A stretch of 64,000 nucleotides of DNA from Taxillus chinensis. Taxonomy: Eukaryota > Streptophyta > Magnoliopsida > Santalales > Loranthaceae. The stretch is from positions 15,284,853 through 15,348,852 of the forward strand of contig CM042087.1 in the NCBI GenBank assembly GCA_023512835.1, in the 5' to 3' direction. The position numbers and the translations under genes were made by a program. A model generated the notes under the pieces. It was given only the letters and a program-made list of their open reading frames with translations, was not told the origin of the DNA and searched no databases. Below are positions 10,712-22,556 of this stretch, one piece after another (position 1 is the stretch's first letter; every line of letters starts with the position of its first letter).

Positions 10712-13210
10712 AGGCAGACATCGCCGGATTATCTGATCTGCACACTGTTTATAGAGATATGGATCATCCCAAATGTATTTCCGGACTTCATTCAGAAATT
10801 TCTTCTTTTGCTGATATGTAAAGTCTTGTGGAATATAGGAATATGCCAAATAATTTATAATATCAGCGAACCACGGCATCTTGACTTCACAAGATAATAT
10901 AGCCTCATCAGGAAAAGACTCTAAAATTTCTGATTCATCTTTCACTGCTTCTCCTTGTTCAAGCCTTGATAAATGATCAGCTACTGTATTTGATGTCCCT
11001 TTTGTATCTCTGATCTCTATATCAAATTCTTGAAGGAGTAATACCCAGCGAATCAACCTGGGTTTTGCGTCTTTCTTACCAAATAAATAACAAATAAAAG
11101 CATGATCTATGTAAACAACTACCTTGGTCCCCAACAAATAGGGTCTGAATTTATCACACGCATAAACCACTGCTAATAATTCCTTCTCTGTAGTTGTATA
11201 ATTCTGCTGAGCTGCCCCAAGAGTTTTGCTCGCGTAATAGATTGCCCTGAAACTCTTCTCTTTTCTCTGACCTAGAACTGCACCCACAACATAGTCACTA
11301 GTGTCACACATCAACTCAAAAGGCTGAGTCCAGTCAGGAGTAACTATCACCGGTGTTGAAACTAGCTTTGCTTTCAAAACTTCAAATGCAGTCAAACGGT
11401 CCTCAGTAAACTCAATTGGAGTATCTTTCTCCAACAGACAACACAAGGGCTTCGCAACCTTGGAAAAATCTTTAATAAAGCTGCGATAAAACCCAGCATG
11501 GCCTAGAAAACTTCTGACTCCTTTTACACTTGTTGGTGGAGGTAAATTTTGAATAATTGATATCTTCGCTCTATCAACCTCCAAACCTTCTGCAGACACT
11601 TTATGGCCAAGCACAATACCCTCTCGAACCATAAAATGACATTTCTCCCAATTCAAAACCAGATCTTTTTCCTCACAGCGAATTAGGACTGTCTCTAGAT
11701 TTTTCAAACAACACTCAAAGGATGACCCAAATACAAAAAAATCATCCATGAACACTTCCATAATTTCTTCAACTAGGCCTTAAAATATCACCATCATACA
11801 TCTTTGAAAAGTGCCTGGAGCATTGCATAGACCAAAAGGCATCCGTCGAAAAGCAAACGTACCGAAAGGGCACGTAAATGTAGTTTTCTCCTGCTCTGCT
11901 GGTGCATTAGCAATTTGGTTGTACCCAGAATAACCATGAAGGAAGCAATAATAAGGGTGACCAGCTAATCTGTCCAGCATCTGGTCAATAAAAGGCAAGG
12001 GGAAATGATCCTTGTGAGTGGCCTTGTTAAGTTTTCTGTAATCAATACAGACTCGCTATCCAGTTACAGTCCGAGTAGGTATCAGTTCATTCTTCTCATT
12101 CTGGACCACATTCATTCCGCCCTTTATAGGTACAACCTAGACTGGACTAATCCAATTACTATCGGAAATAGCATAAATGATTCCAGCTTTCCGCCATTTT
12201 AGTACTTCTCTTTTCACAACTTCTTTTATGGTAGGGTTCAGTCTACGCTGCCTCTCCACTGAAGGTGTGTGTGAATCTTCCATCAGAATTTTATGCATGC
12301 AAGTTGCTGGACTGATTCCTTTAATATCTTCAATTGTCCATGCTAAAGCCTTTTTATGCTTTTGCAGTACTTCCAGCAACTGAATACTCTTCTCATTAGA
12401 AAAACATGCTGGAACTATCACAGGATACCTGCTTGAAGAGTCAAGAAATTCATATTTCAAATATTCCGGTAACTCTTTTAACTCAAGTAACTCCTCTACT
12501 GCCTCTTGCTGCTTTTCTTCAAATTCAGCTAACAGCCCATTTTCTTCCCTTAGACTAGTCTCGGCATAATCCACCTGCTGCAATGCTAAGTCCAAGTCAC
12601 CTGACATAATATTTTCCCCAAAATAATCATCAACCAAAGTTGCTATATCATCAATCCAATAGCAACTTGAATATTCCTTAGGGAATTTCATGGCTTTGTG
12701 CATATTAAAAACAATAGCTTCATCATCAATGCGTAGAGTTAACTCCCCTGAGCTAACATCAATCAACGCACGACCTGTGCGCAAGAACGGTCTTCCGAGG
12801 ATCAACTGGACTCCTCGATCTTCTTCCATTTCCAACACAACGAAATCTGCTGGAAAAATAAATTGGTTAACTTTTACTAACACATCTTCAATTATCCCCT
12901 CAGGCTTCCCCGTTGATCTATCAGCAAACTGAAGTGATATTGAAGTTAGTTTCATTCCTGTCAACCCTAACTTCCGATAGATGGACATCGGCATAAGGTT
13001 GATACTCACTCCCAGATCACAAAGAGCTTGCTCAAACTCCGACCCTCCAATGATACAAGGTAAAGTGAAACTGCCAGGGTCCTTCAACTTTGGTGGTAGT
13101 TTCTGGTGCACCACAGCACTAATCTCATTTGCCAGAGCTACAATCTCATAATCTTCATACCTTCGTTTCTTGGACACTAGCTCTTTCAAGAATTTGAGAT
13201 AATTTGGCAT
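10712..13210 (-). pseudogene. Athila pol: protease, reverse transcriptase, RNase H
   Basis: Reading on the minus strand from 13210: the aspartic protease domain contains CDLGVSINLMP (Athila proteases normally have a DLGA-type site) and LILGRPFL. RT follows, with FLHGYSGYNQI, FRRMPFGLCNAP and the catalytic block FMDDFFVF. RNase H has [27 protein letters not shown] and [12 protein letters not shown]. The frame stops before the integrase where the copia LTR enters (CLP codons at 10712). A TAG near 12136 replaces a probable CAG, and another break lies at about 11765-11780. The element is dead. The protease cleaves the polyprotein; RT and RNase H copy the RNA. Confidence 0.9.
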
Positions 13211-15019
13211 TCATGCCAGTGCCTCTATTAAAGGTATGTCCACTTCCAACCTTTTAAAGATTTCTAAAAATTTCGCAAACTGAGGATAAGGAAGAGGAGG
13301 CCTATAAGCTAGTGGTCTCTCTACCACTTTCGTGTTACGCGGACTAGTCTCAACTTCTTCAGCTGTTGTCTCTGGCCCTTCCATCTCCACTTTCCCTTTA
13401 GCTTTCTGGTTCTCCTCTATATCTTTTGAAACACCAGCATTGGTGGGCTCTTGAACCTCTGGTTCCTCTAAGTGTTTACCACTTCTTAACATTATAGCCT
13501 TACAATGTTCCTTTGGATTTATTTCTGAATTGCTTGGGAAGGAACCAGATTGCTTAGCATTTAAAGCATTGGCTAACTGGCCAATTTGCTGCTCCATATT
13601 TTTTATTGCAGATCCAAAATCTTGCATTGTAGAGGTAAGAGCATCTATTTTAACCTCACCTCGACTTATTCGCTCATTCGATTATTGAGCAAACTGATAA
13701 AAGAAATTCCTCATTTCATCATCTATCTCTTTGTCTTTATCTTTGGCCTGTGGCATCTGGCTATCAGAAGAAGTACCAGATTGTTGAACCGGCTAAGGAT
13801 TCAAACAATGTTGATTCCCATAAGATAAATTGTTATTAATTCTCTGCCCTGGAGGAATATACTTGTATGAATTCGGCTTCTGGAAATTTTGGAACTAATT
13901 TTGGTTTTGTTGTGTTTGACTTTGGTAAAAACCTCTATTACTAACATACTTGGCATCCTCTTGCATCACTGGGCCTGACGAATTGTCACTTGCATTTGAG
14001 TTCACTTGACTCCCGTCAAGTTTCAATGCTAATGCAACAACTTGTTGCGTCAAAGCCTCCACTTGTGCTAATAAGTTGCTATGTTGGTCACTATTACTCA
14101 CTACTGCTACATTCTCAGTTTTAGAGGACTGTATCTCATTTGACCAATAAAATTTGGACATAGCCATCTTCTCTAGTAATTCCATTGCAGCAGTGGGTTC
14201 CAACAACATGAAAGAACCGGCAGCAGTAGCATCAACCATATCTCGAACATGGGGCTGCAAACCCAAGAAAAATGATTCCACCTGAAGCCACTCAGGTCTT
14301 CCGTGTTGTGGGCATCTCCTCACCAAATCCTTAAAACGCTCCCATGCCTCATATAATGACTCCTGATCTTTCTGACAAAATTGACTAATTTTGCTGCGAA
14401 GTTGTATCACTCGTGATGGGGGAAAGAACTTAGCCAGAAAACTTTCTGCCATCTGATCCCAAGTAGTAATGCTGTTAGTAGGCAGAGACTGAAACCAACC
14501 CAACGCCTTATCCCTAAGAAAAAATGGGAAAAGCTTGAGTTTAATTGCATGTTGAGAAACTCCATTCATCTTTATTGTTCCACAAATTTGTAGAAACCTC
14601 ATAAGATGATTATAAGGATCTTCAAGAGCTGACCCTCTATATGCATCTTGGCTGACCATCTGTAGCAACGCTGGCTTAATCTCAAAATTATTCGCTTCAA
14701 CTGGAATATCTCTAACACCAGATTGATTTTCAGAGTGCACCGGTCTAGAAAAGTCCAGCAAAGTCCTCGGCCCATGAAATCCTCCTTCATCTTGCTACCC
14801 AAAATTCTGGTTATGAATAGTATGATCCTATGCCATTATGATACTCTCACAAAGGTCTTCTAATTCATTGAGAGCTTCTTCAGCTTCGTGTAAAGTGAAA
14901 AGGGATTGTTCTGCCTTTTCCTTGTCTTTGTTTGCTCTTCGCTTCTCAAGCAAGGTTCTTTCTATCTCTGGATCAAATGGAGCCAACTGCTTACCAGATG
15001 ATCGTGGCATAAACAACAC
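13211..15019 (-). pseudogene. Athila gag
   Basis: The frame starts at about 15019 (MLFMPRSSGKQ, then FDPEIERTLLEKRR). The capsid-type gag core is at 13895-14761, with DPYNHLMRFLQICGT, LFPFFLRDKALGWFQSLP, TWDQMAESFLAKFFP and ESLYEAWERFKDLVRRCP, typical of Athila and Tat gag. A linker with GSAIKNMEQQIGQLANAL (13560-13627) leads to a TGA at 13211-13213, directly in frame with protease. There are further breaks at about 13630-13890 and 14765-14825. Gag would form the virus-like particle in the cytoplasm. This copy is degenerate. Confidence 0.88.
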
Positions 15020-15235
15020 AATCCAGTAATAACTTCACCAGTCCCTCAGATATTCCTGCAAATACTCAAACAACAAAAAATACTCGATAACTCCGCATAA
15101 CCAAGTTTTCAGAATAGAATAAACAAAAACAACTTAAAATACTCACAATAACAACTAATAAATAAAGTCCAGGTCACAACCTTTCCTCTTGAACTCAATG
15201 TTATCTAATAATTTTTAACACCATTAACAAACAAT

Positions 15236-15253
15236 TCCCCGGCAACGGCGCCA
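15236..15253 (-). other. Primer-binding site (tRNA-Asp type)
   Basis: TCCCCGGCAACGGCGCCA on the + strand equals the 3' end of plant tRNA-Asp, so the minus strand carries the complementary primer site. It lies 3 bp inside the LTR end at 15257. This is the usual Athila primer. Confidence 0.9.
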
Positions 15254-15256
15254 ATT

Positions 15257-16423
15257 TGATGTCTGTTATTTTCTTGACTATTTAATCTCATAGAATAATG
15301 GAGTAATTGAGACTCTGGTGTGTGGAACCTTAGGGAATTTATGTAAATCGGTGTCAAATAGATAAGCACCAAGTAGGCAAGTGCTAATTATGCCTAGAAA
15401 AATAATTTTAAGTCTGGTAACTCTCAAACAATTATAACTAATTTGTTTTGTATTTTCTGTTTTTCAATTTTAAATCAAAACTGGTAAGAAAATTCAATAA
15501 TGGAGGTTCCTAGGGTAGCAATTTCACCTCCCATGCATTGCACTCTGACTTTTACAAATGGTTTTTACATTCCATCTCCTGATTTTTAATAATGTTGATT
15601 AATACCCATTTCCTTACATTTGGTCCATGCTAAGAAAAATAAAGTTACCCTAAACCACTTGGTCCATGAGAATTGGGATAATCAAAGGTATCAATCCTTC
15701 AATTGGCTAAACACTTGGTCCGTATTTTAGCCAATTAAATCAAATCATTTCATCTTCCACCCCAGACTAGGGTTAAGGTAATCTGATTATGCATGAATCA
15801 AATTGCATTGCATTCTGAAATTAATTTAAACATCAAAGAATTGTTCCATCATATAACCATGTCAAAATCATCATACAACACAATGGGGGCTACATTGCTC
15901 CCCTAAGAAAAGGGATTACCCCAGAATCATGTCCAAAGCAATCAATTTAGAAAGTAAAAACAACCTTGAAGACATTACAGAATAGAGGAAGAGAAATCTT
16001 CAAAGGTGCTCCTAGAATTAGCCTCCAACAATCTCCAGCCTCTGCTGTGTTTCATTCCTCTGGATCCTCGCTTCTTCAGCCGTCGTCCCCCTAGCAGAAA
16101 ACCTTACTTATCCTTTTTGTTTTTCCCCTCCAAATGACAAAGCTGCCCTTTTGGAATTACTAACTTGCTCTCTTGGCCCAGTTCCACATAACCCTTTAAG
16201 AAAGCCCAAGGTGAGTAGTTTAGCTTCCCTCTTCTCAATGGCCTAGCTAAACAAAGCCTGAAATAAAAATTAAGAAAAACAAAAACAAAAACACACTCTG
16301 CCAAAAATAAAATAAAATACCTAAGTAGATAAATACACTTAACAAGAGTCAAAAAAAGATATAAAATATGTCTAAAATAGAGGAAAAATATACCATAAAT
16401 GTCTATATAAAATTCACTCATCA
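15257..16423 (-). mobile_element. 5' LTR of the Athila element
   Basis: On the + strand the LTR runs from TGATGTCTG to CACTCATCA; the 5-bp terminal inverted repeat TGATG/CATCA is perfect. It is 1167 bp long. It lies 3 bp from the primer site and its outer end is next to Tekay RT sequence. It shares two short blocks with the other Athila-type LTRs here: GGGGGCTACATTGCTCCCCT (15885-15904) and CCCCAGACTAGGG (about 15761), although the rest differs. Confidence 0.92.
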
Positions 16424-17343
16424 ACATCCCTAAGACTGCTTTTCGGTGTAGGTATGGGCACTATGAGTGGGTAGTGATGCCGCTTGGGCTCACTAATGCA
16501 CCAGCGGTGTTCATGCACTTGATGAACCAGGTCTTTGCTCCATACTTGGATTCTTTTGTTGTGGTGTTTAAAGATGATATCTTGGTGTATTCCAAGACTG
16601 AGAAGGAACATGTGGAACATTCGGCAACAGTGTTGCAAACTTTGAGGGACCAGCGGTTGTTTGCTAAGTTTAACAAATGTGAGTTTTGGATCCAGGATGT
16701 TCGTTTTCTTGGCCATGTGGTGTCAGCAGATGGTGTGAGGGTGGACCCTGCCAAGATTGAATTGAAGCTGTGTCATCGTGGGAGAGGCCAAAAAATGTCT
16801 TTGAGATTCGTAGTTTCCTTGGCTTGGTGAGGTACTACCGTCGTTTTGTGGAGGGATTCTCCTGTTTGGCAGCTCTTATGATGGCGTTGACCTGGAAGGC
16901 AGTGAAGTTTAAGTGGACTGACATGTGTCAGCAGGCGTTTGAGGCTCTCAAAACCCGTTTGACCAATGCACCGGTGTTAAGGTTACCTAGGGAAGATGCC
17001 CCATATGAGGTATATTGTGACGTGTCCAGGGTTGGTTTGGGGTGTGTGCTTATGCAGGAGCAGAGTGTTGTAGCTTATGGGTTGAGGCAATTGAAACCTC
17101 ATGAGCAGAATTACCCGACCCATGATCTTGAGTTGGCGGCTGTCATCTTTTCTTGGAAGAGTTGGCAGCATTATCTCTTGGGGGAAAAGTTTGTGGTGTT
17201 CTCAGATCACAAGAGCCTTTAGTATATTTTTACTCAGAAGAACTTGAATCTGAGGCAGAGGAGATAGGTGGAGTATTTGCAGACCTTTGACTTTACTCTT
17301 GCCTATTCCCCGGGCAAGGGCAATGTTGTGGCTGATGCCTGAG
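16424..17343 (+). pseudogene. Tekay G1 pol: RT (partial) and RNase H
   Basis: The sequence resumes in RT at the block reading [16 protein letters not shown], just after the Athila LTR, so its 5' part is displaced leftwards. The RT catalytic block reads [12 protein letters not shown], with Lys where G2 has Ile. A 5-bp ATTGA duplication near 16760 shifts the frame. RNase H follows ([43 protein letters not shown]) with TAG stops at 17220-17222 (Gln in G2) and 17265-17267 (Trp in G2). A deletion of about 20 bp near 17337 removes the junction to integrase. Confidence 0.9.
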
Positions 17344-18927
17344 GTGGCTGTGAGAGAGTGGAAGATGATGGAGCAGTTGGCAATGTTGCAGCTGCAGCCT
17401 ATTGTTCGTGATGGGAGGACAGTGCTGAGTCCTATTGTTGTTGTGCCTAAGTTATACCAGTGAGTCCGGGAGGGACAGTTGGGCGATATTGAGTGTGAGG
17501 TTCTCTGTTCCCGTATTGAGGCTAGTGAGCTATCTGAGGACTGGACGGAGGGTCCTGAGCATGAGTTGTCTTTTTAGGGGCGGCTAGTAGTGGCTTCTTC
17601 TCTCAGAGATGAGGTAATGAGGGAGTTTCATCAGTCTAGAGTTGCTATGTATCCTGGGGGTACGAAGATGTACCATGCACTTCGGGGGTATTTTTGGTGG
17701 CCTAGGATGAAGCGTGATGTGGCAAGGTGCCTTACTTGTCAACAAGTGAAAGTGGAGCATCAGCGACCAGCAGGTATGTTACAACCGTTGCCAATAGCCG
17801 AGTGGAAGTGGGACCACATAGCGATGGACTTTGTGACTGGTCTTCCACCTACCACTGGGAGGAAAGACATGCTTTGGGTAATTGTGGATCGACTAACCAA
17901 GTCGGTCCATTTTCTTGCCGTTCGAGAGCGGGATTCCATCGGGGCCTTGAGTTAGCTGTATGTGAACGAGATTGTGAGACTGCATGGAGTACCATCATCG
18001 ATTGTGTCTGACAAAGATTCGCGGTTCACTTCCCGTTTATGGGCAGGCTTGCAGGAGGCTATGGGGACGAAACTGCACTTAAGTACAGCCTTTCACCCTG
18101 AGACTGACGGTCTAACAGAGAGGACGAATCAGACACTGGAGGACATCCTGAGGGCTTATGTGCTAGATTTTGGGGGTTCGTGGGCAACTCACCTTCCTTT
18201 AGTGGAGTTTGCCTACAACAATAGTTATCAGGCATCCATTGGGATGGCTCCTTTTGAGACGTTGTATGGCAGGCCGTGTCGATCACCTTTGTGTTGGACT
18301 GAGGTAGGAGAGGCAGCTCTCTTGGGACCATAGCTGGTTCAAGAGGCCACTGAGAAGGTCAAGTTGATTCGTCAACGCTTGTTATCGGCCCAGAGTTGCC
18401 AAAAGTCTTACACATATCAGCGGCGGAGACCATTGGAGTTTTCTGTGGGAGATCATGTGTTTCTTTGTGTTTCTCCACGTCGTGGACATCGACGGTTTGG
18501 GAGAGGTTCCAAGCTATCTTCGCGGTTTATTGGTCCTTTTGAGGTTATGGCTCATGTGGGGCCCATGGCCTACCGGTTAGCATTGCCACCGCAATTGAGT
18601 CGGGTGCACAATGTGTTCCATGTGTCCCAGTTGAGGAAGTATCATCCTGACCCCACTCATGTGATCGATTGGGGGACATTGGATATTGAGAATGACATGC
18701 CCGTTCTTGAGGCCCCTATCCGTATCCTAGATCGGCGGGAGAAGCTTTGGCGTGGTCGTGTTATCCCTTTGGTTCGCGTCCTGTGGCAGCACCGTGGCAT
18801 TGAGGAGGAGACATGGGAACGTGAGTCCATGATGCGTGAGCAAGCACCTAGACTTGTTCGAGGACGAACAATCTTAAGGGTGGGAGGCGGCTGTAGTGAT
18901 GTGCTTTCTTGCGTTGGTTGTTTATAA
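17344..18927 (+). pseudogene. Tekay G1 pol: integrase and chromodomain-like tail
   Basis: The zinc-binding region (HQSRVAMYPGGTKMYHAL ... CLTCQQVK) has lost a few residues before the cysteines. The catalytic core shows the D,D,E order in [16 protein letters not shown] and [14 protein letters not shown]. The GPY-type region (SRFIGPFEVMAHVGPMAYRL, VHNVFHVSQLRKY) and a divergent chromodomain-like tail (ILDRREKLWRGRVIPLVRV ... EEETWERE) follow, as in Tekay/Del. Stops include TGA at about 17461, TAG 17575-17577 (shared with G2), and others near 17953 and 18331. Intact Tekay integrase would direct insertion into chromatin. Confidence 0.9.
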
Positions 18928-19234
18928 TTTGGTGTATCTGTATTGTTTGTATTGGTTATTTATGATTTGGTGTATTTGTATTGTCTTTTAGACATGTGTT
19001 TATATTTGAGATATGTTTTTGAGATTGAGACTTTTGTTTGTGATATGCGGGTATGTGGCATATGCATTGTGATGCTTGTGGTTATGTATATGCATTGTGA
19101 TACATGTGGTTATGATTGTGGTGGTGCTTTGTGAGCTTGCGAACGTATGTCCTGTTATGCTGTGTTTGTTATTCCTCGCGGTCTAGTGACATGTAGTTTC
19201 TTTTCGAGGACGAAAAGTCTTAAGGGGGAGAGGA
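18928..19234 (+). other. Tekay G1 3' UTR and polypurine tract
   Basis: This is TG-rich non-coding sequence with repeated TTTGGTGTATTTGTATTG words, then TTTTCGAGGACGAAAAGTCTT (19201-19221), an imperfect hairpin conserved next to the LTR in G2 and T3. The polypurine tract AAGGGGGAGAGGA (19222-19234) follows. Confidence 0.8.
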
Positions 19235-19586
19235 TGTAATGACCCGTGTTTTGGGAAGAACAAGTTGGAACGAAGATGAACAATACCCTGGGCGAACGCT
19301 TGGGTCGAAAGGTGGAAGACTCGAAGATTTGGGTCATAGGGTCAAAGACCGAGGGTCGAAGTTCGAAGGTTTGGGGGTCGAAGGTTTAATCTTTGAGACA
19401 GATCTTCGAGGCTGCGTTTCCAGCGAGTCTTCGAGGGAGTGTTTCTACGAGTCTTCGAGGCTTGGTTGTTAGAGAGTGTAATGAGCTCAAGTGGGAGCGT
19501 GTAGGGGCTGCGTGTGACAATGACCACGTTCGAATTGTGGGTATTTTGTCCTTGTGGAAGCGGAGTGGTTAGTTCATGTTTCATTT

Positions 19587-19736
19587 ATCAAAACTACGTC
19601 GTTTTGATAGTGTGTTTCATTTATCAAAACTACGTCATTTTGATGGTGGGATTTCATTTATCAAAACTAAGCGTTTTGATGGTGGGATTTCATTTATCAA
19701 AACTATGTCGTTTTGATAAGTGAGGTCTATATAAGG
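19587..19736 (+). promoter_or_regulatory. Four palindromes plus TATA box in G1 LTR
   Basis: Palindromes with arms ATCAAAAC and GTTTTGAT lie at 19587-19608, 19623-19644, 19660-19680 and 19696-19717, spaced 36-37 bp apart, so the array grew by duplication of a unit of that size. The third has lost a core base. TATATAAGG follows at 19729-19737. Other LTRs here have one or two copies in the same position. A promoter role is inferred from place only. Confidence 0.75.
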
Positions 19737-19793
19737 AGGAGCTCTCTTTGTTTTAGGGTTAGGGTTTTTGTTGTCAACTGCCGCAGCCGTCGG

Positions 19794-19826
<33 letters not shown>

Positions 19827-19840
19827 GGAAAGAGAGAGAG
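19794..19840 (+). repeat. GA microsatellite in G1 LTR leader
   Basis: A (GA)n run with a few interruptions follows GCCGCAGCCGTC downstream of the TATA box. Equivalent runs are at 25553-25587, 40218-40254 and 63896-63926 in other Tekay LTRs. Confidence 0.9.
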
Positions 19841-20290
19841 TTCTTGAGCACTGTTGCTAGGGTGACTCACGTGGGTGGACGGCATCTAGCGTGGGAGCGT
19901 AAAGGATCCTTGAGGTAGGGGTTCTGTTCCTCCTTGAACCTATCCCAGGGTTTTGGCCTTGTGATAAGCAGTCTGTTGTATATTCTGGATATATATATAT
20001 ATATGTAAATCCATATAGGTGTGATCTCCTATATGGATGTTGGCCTTCAATGGCGTATTTTGCTTCGATATTTGTATTTATGCCGTGAGGCTGGAGATTA
20101 TGCATGCTAAGTGTTTGTTTTTATGTCTGTGTGACTAAGTTTGAGAGCCTGTGAATGTGTGCACGCTATGTGTTCGATGTTATACCTGTGAGACTATGCA
20201 AATCATGTGTTTGATGTTATACCTGTGTGGCTTTGTGTGTTGTGTGTTTGTTGGAACCCGGTGGCTGTGGAAGCCCGGGACTATTTATGT

Positions 20291-20462
20291 TGGCCTGTGT
20301 GGCGCCTGAGAGGCTGTGGCAATGTTTGGAACTGTAAATATGTTGGCCTGAGAGGCTGTGGTAATGTTTGTAACTATGGAAATGTTGGCCTGTGTGGCGC
20401 CTGAGAGGCTGTGGTAATGTTTGTAACTATGGAAATGTTGGCTTGTGTGGTGCCTGAGAGGC
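20291..20462 (+). repeat. About 54-bp tandem repeat in G1 LTR
   Basis: About three copies of a unit containing GGCCTGTGTGGCGCCTGAGAG and AATGTTTGTAACTATGGAAA are present. Each has the small inverted repeat GCCTGAGAGGC. Other Tekay LTRs have their own arrays built on the same inverted repeat (26055-26165, 40728-40850, and in reverse 53571-53699). Confidence 0.8.
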
Positions 20463-20977
20463 TGTGGATATGTGAGCCTGTGTGGCTGTGGCAATGGTTG
20501 TACCTGTTCTGTGACTTCTGGATTGATACTTAACTGTGGAATATAACCTGCTTTTATCCTGTCACTACACTTCACATGCACACGTTCTCATGTAGATGCT
20601 AGGAACATGGGATGGGTTGGGGAGACATGATCCCTACTAAGCTGTGGTTGCTCACCCCTCTTACTGTGATGTGTTTTCTTTCAGGAACCTACAGGCATTA
20701 GGTGGAAACACCAAGGTGGAAGACGGTTTTGTTTTGTGGCTTGTTTAATGTTATTTGTAGTATGTGATTTTCATGAGACCTTGTAACCCCAATGGGGAGA
20801 TATTGTAAAGGATTTTGTTGTAATAAAGATTTGTTTGGTTTGTGAATGTTACATATATCTTAAATTTATTAAATGGTGTCCTGTGTGGGAATGTTGTACC
20901 CTACCCCTTTATCCTCCTTGTGGGTAAAGGGGAGTCACGAACCGGTTTCCTCGGGTTGGAAATCCGGGGCGTGACAC

Positions 20978-22556
20978 AAATCCCTAATTTTCATACGTGT
21001 TTTCCTTTTAGAGAGATAAAAAGAGGAGAGAGAAAGAGAAGGGGAAAGCGAAATTGATGATCCGGACTCAAATCAACTAAATTTGATGTATAGATTAATT
21101 CTTCTCACTTATATGTCATTGATTATATTTACTAGAGTAGCTAAAACATGAGAATTAATCCCAAATTTGTGAAATTTGATGTATGAACTCTAACAAGTTG
21201 GGGAAACCCATTTTATGTGTTAACCTTCGAATTTAAGGCTGTTTTGGTAACCTAATATGGCTAAGATGAGTTAGAAACTTTTTCTTGGGATGAATTGGTA
21301 CTTAAAAATGGAGATTTAACTGGTATAACTGGATTTCGAGACGAAACTAAAATGGACATAGTCGACAGATTGCGACTGGTAGACTACTCGACATTGCTCG
21401 AGGCTCGAGCGTCGAGCTAGCTTCGAGTAGGGAGTGTCAAGCAGAAGGATTCAAGTAGGGAGTGTTGAGCAGAGCCACATACTTTAGTTACAATGTAAAT
21501 AAGGAAATACCTCTTATTTGGATTCAAAGAAAAATACTAAAAAAATAAATTCTCACTCCTTCAAAATGTGAAAAATGGGAATTAACACTGAATCTCGAAA
21601 TAATTCAGTTTTTGGTTCGAGGTGACCATTTGTATACTAGGTTAGACCTCTTAGAAAAATCCCTAAAAATTAGATTGTCTTAGTTATGATATGGGGAACC
21701 ATTACCGAGACTTTTTATTTCCAGAAAACACCTTCCATGAAAATCCTCTCTCTTGGTCAAGATATGAGGATAGATTTGTGAAGACTGACCTCTATTACAG
21801 AGAGTGTTGTGAAACTCTAGTGGTCATGTAGGCCTATGAGGCTACCTTGATAAGCCTAGGAGGGTACTATTGAAGGCCTGAGAGGCATGATTTGTTTAGA
21901 GCCTAAGAGACTACTATGCCTGAGAGGTAATATTTTGCTTGAGAGGTAATACTGTGTTTGAGAGGCAATACTATGGTTGAGAGGCAACACGGTGCCTAAG
22001 GGGAAATGTTTGGGATTACTTGAGAGGTCATATTATGCATGGGGGGAAACACAGTGCCTGAGAGGTAATGTTTGGGATTACCTGGGAGGCTTGCTTTATA
22101 TTTGAATGCATGAGTACATGATTAAGTTGGTGATATATATGTAGCATTACATGAGCACATGCTTACACTAGTTTATGAGTTGGAATGGGTCGGGGAGACA
22201 TGATCGCTACTGAGCTGTGATTGCTCACCCCTCTTATTGTGTTTGTCTTTGTTTATTTCAGCTGCCTATAGGAGCTAGAAGGTTCACCCAAGGTGCAAAC
22301 ACTATTTAGTGTGTTTATTTTATTGGATTGTAATGATATGATGTAACCCCGTAGGGGAAGTAACGTGTATGTATGTGTGTTTGCCTTGTGATTTGAAATA
22401 AAATTTCTGTATGTGTGTGATATATGTGTGGTATGGCTTAAGGACAGCAGCCGTGAGGTCTCTTTCTCGATGTTATCACCAACCCCTTGTCCCTTCGGGT
22501 GCGGGCATGGGGATTTACTAACTGGTTTCTGTGGGTCGAAAATCCAGGGCGTGACA
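20978..22556 (+). mobile_element. LTR remnant flanking Tekay G1
   Basis: No gene. The right end (CCAGGGCGTGACA, 22556) is a Tekay-style LTR end. Before it come GCCTGAGAGG repeats (21830-22090), the block GGGGAGACATGATCGCTACTGAGC (near 22194) that other Tekay LTRs share, and TGTAACCCC...GGGG. The left part belongs to the same LTR, cut by G1. The middle (21480-21800) matches 22830-23160 and, in reverse, 41950-42200, so these three remnants form one LTR family. Confidence 0.65.

Larger units (their letters stand above)
10712..16423 (-). mobile_element. Athila-lineage Ty3 element, 5' part (LTR, gag, protease, RT, RNase H)
   Basis: On the minus strand the order is 5' LTR (15257-16423), tRNA-Asp-type primer site (15236-15253), gag, protease, RT and RNase H. 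It is then cut off at 10712 by the copia 3' LTR. The integrase, 3' region and 3' LTR would lie left of the window. The right end inserts into the RT gene of Tekay G1 between 16423 and 16424; ACATC (16424-16428) is the expected TSD copy on this side. Confidence 0.85.
19235..20977 (+). mobile_element. 3' LTR of Tekay G1
   Basis: The LTR begins TGTAATGACCCG after the polypurine tract and ends GGGGCGTGACA; it is 1743 bp, nearly the same length as the G2 5' LTR. In order it contains a GTCGAAG-rich U3 stretch (19270-19460), a four-fold palindrome, TATA (19728-19736), a telo-box TTAGGGTTAGGG (19753-19764), a GA run, and a 54-bp tandem repeat. The outer flank at 20978 is another LTR remnant. Confidence 0.92.
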
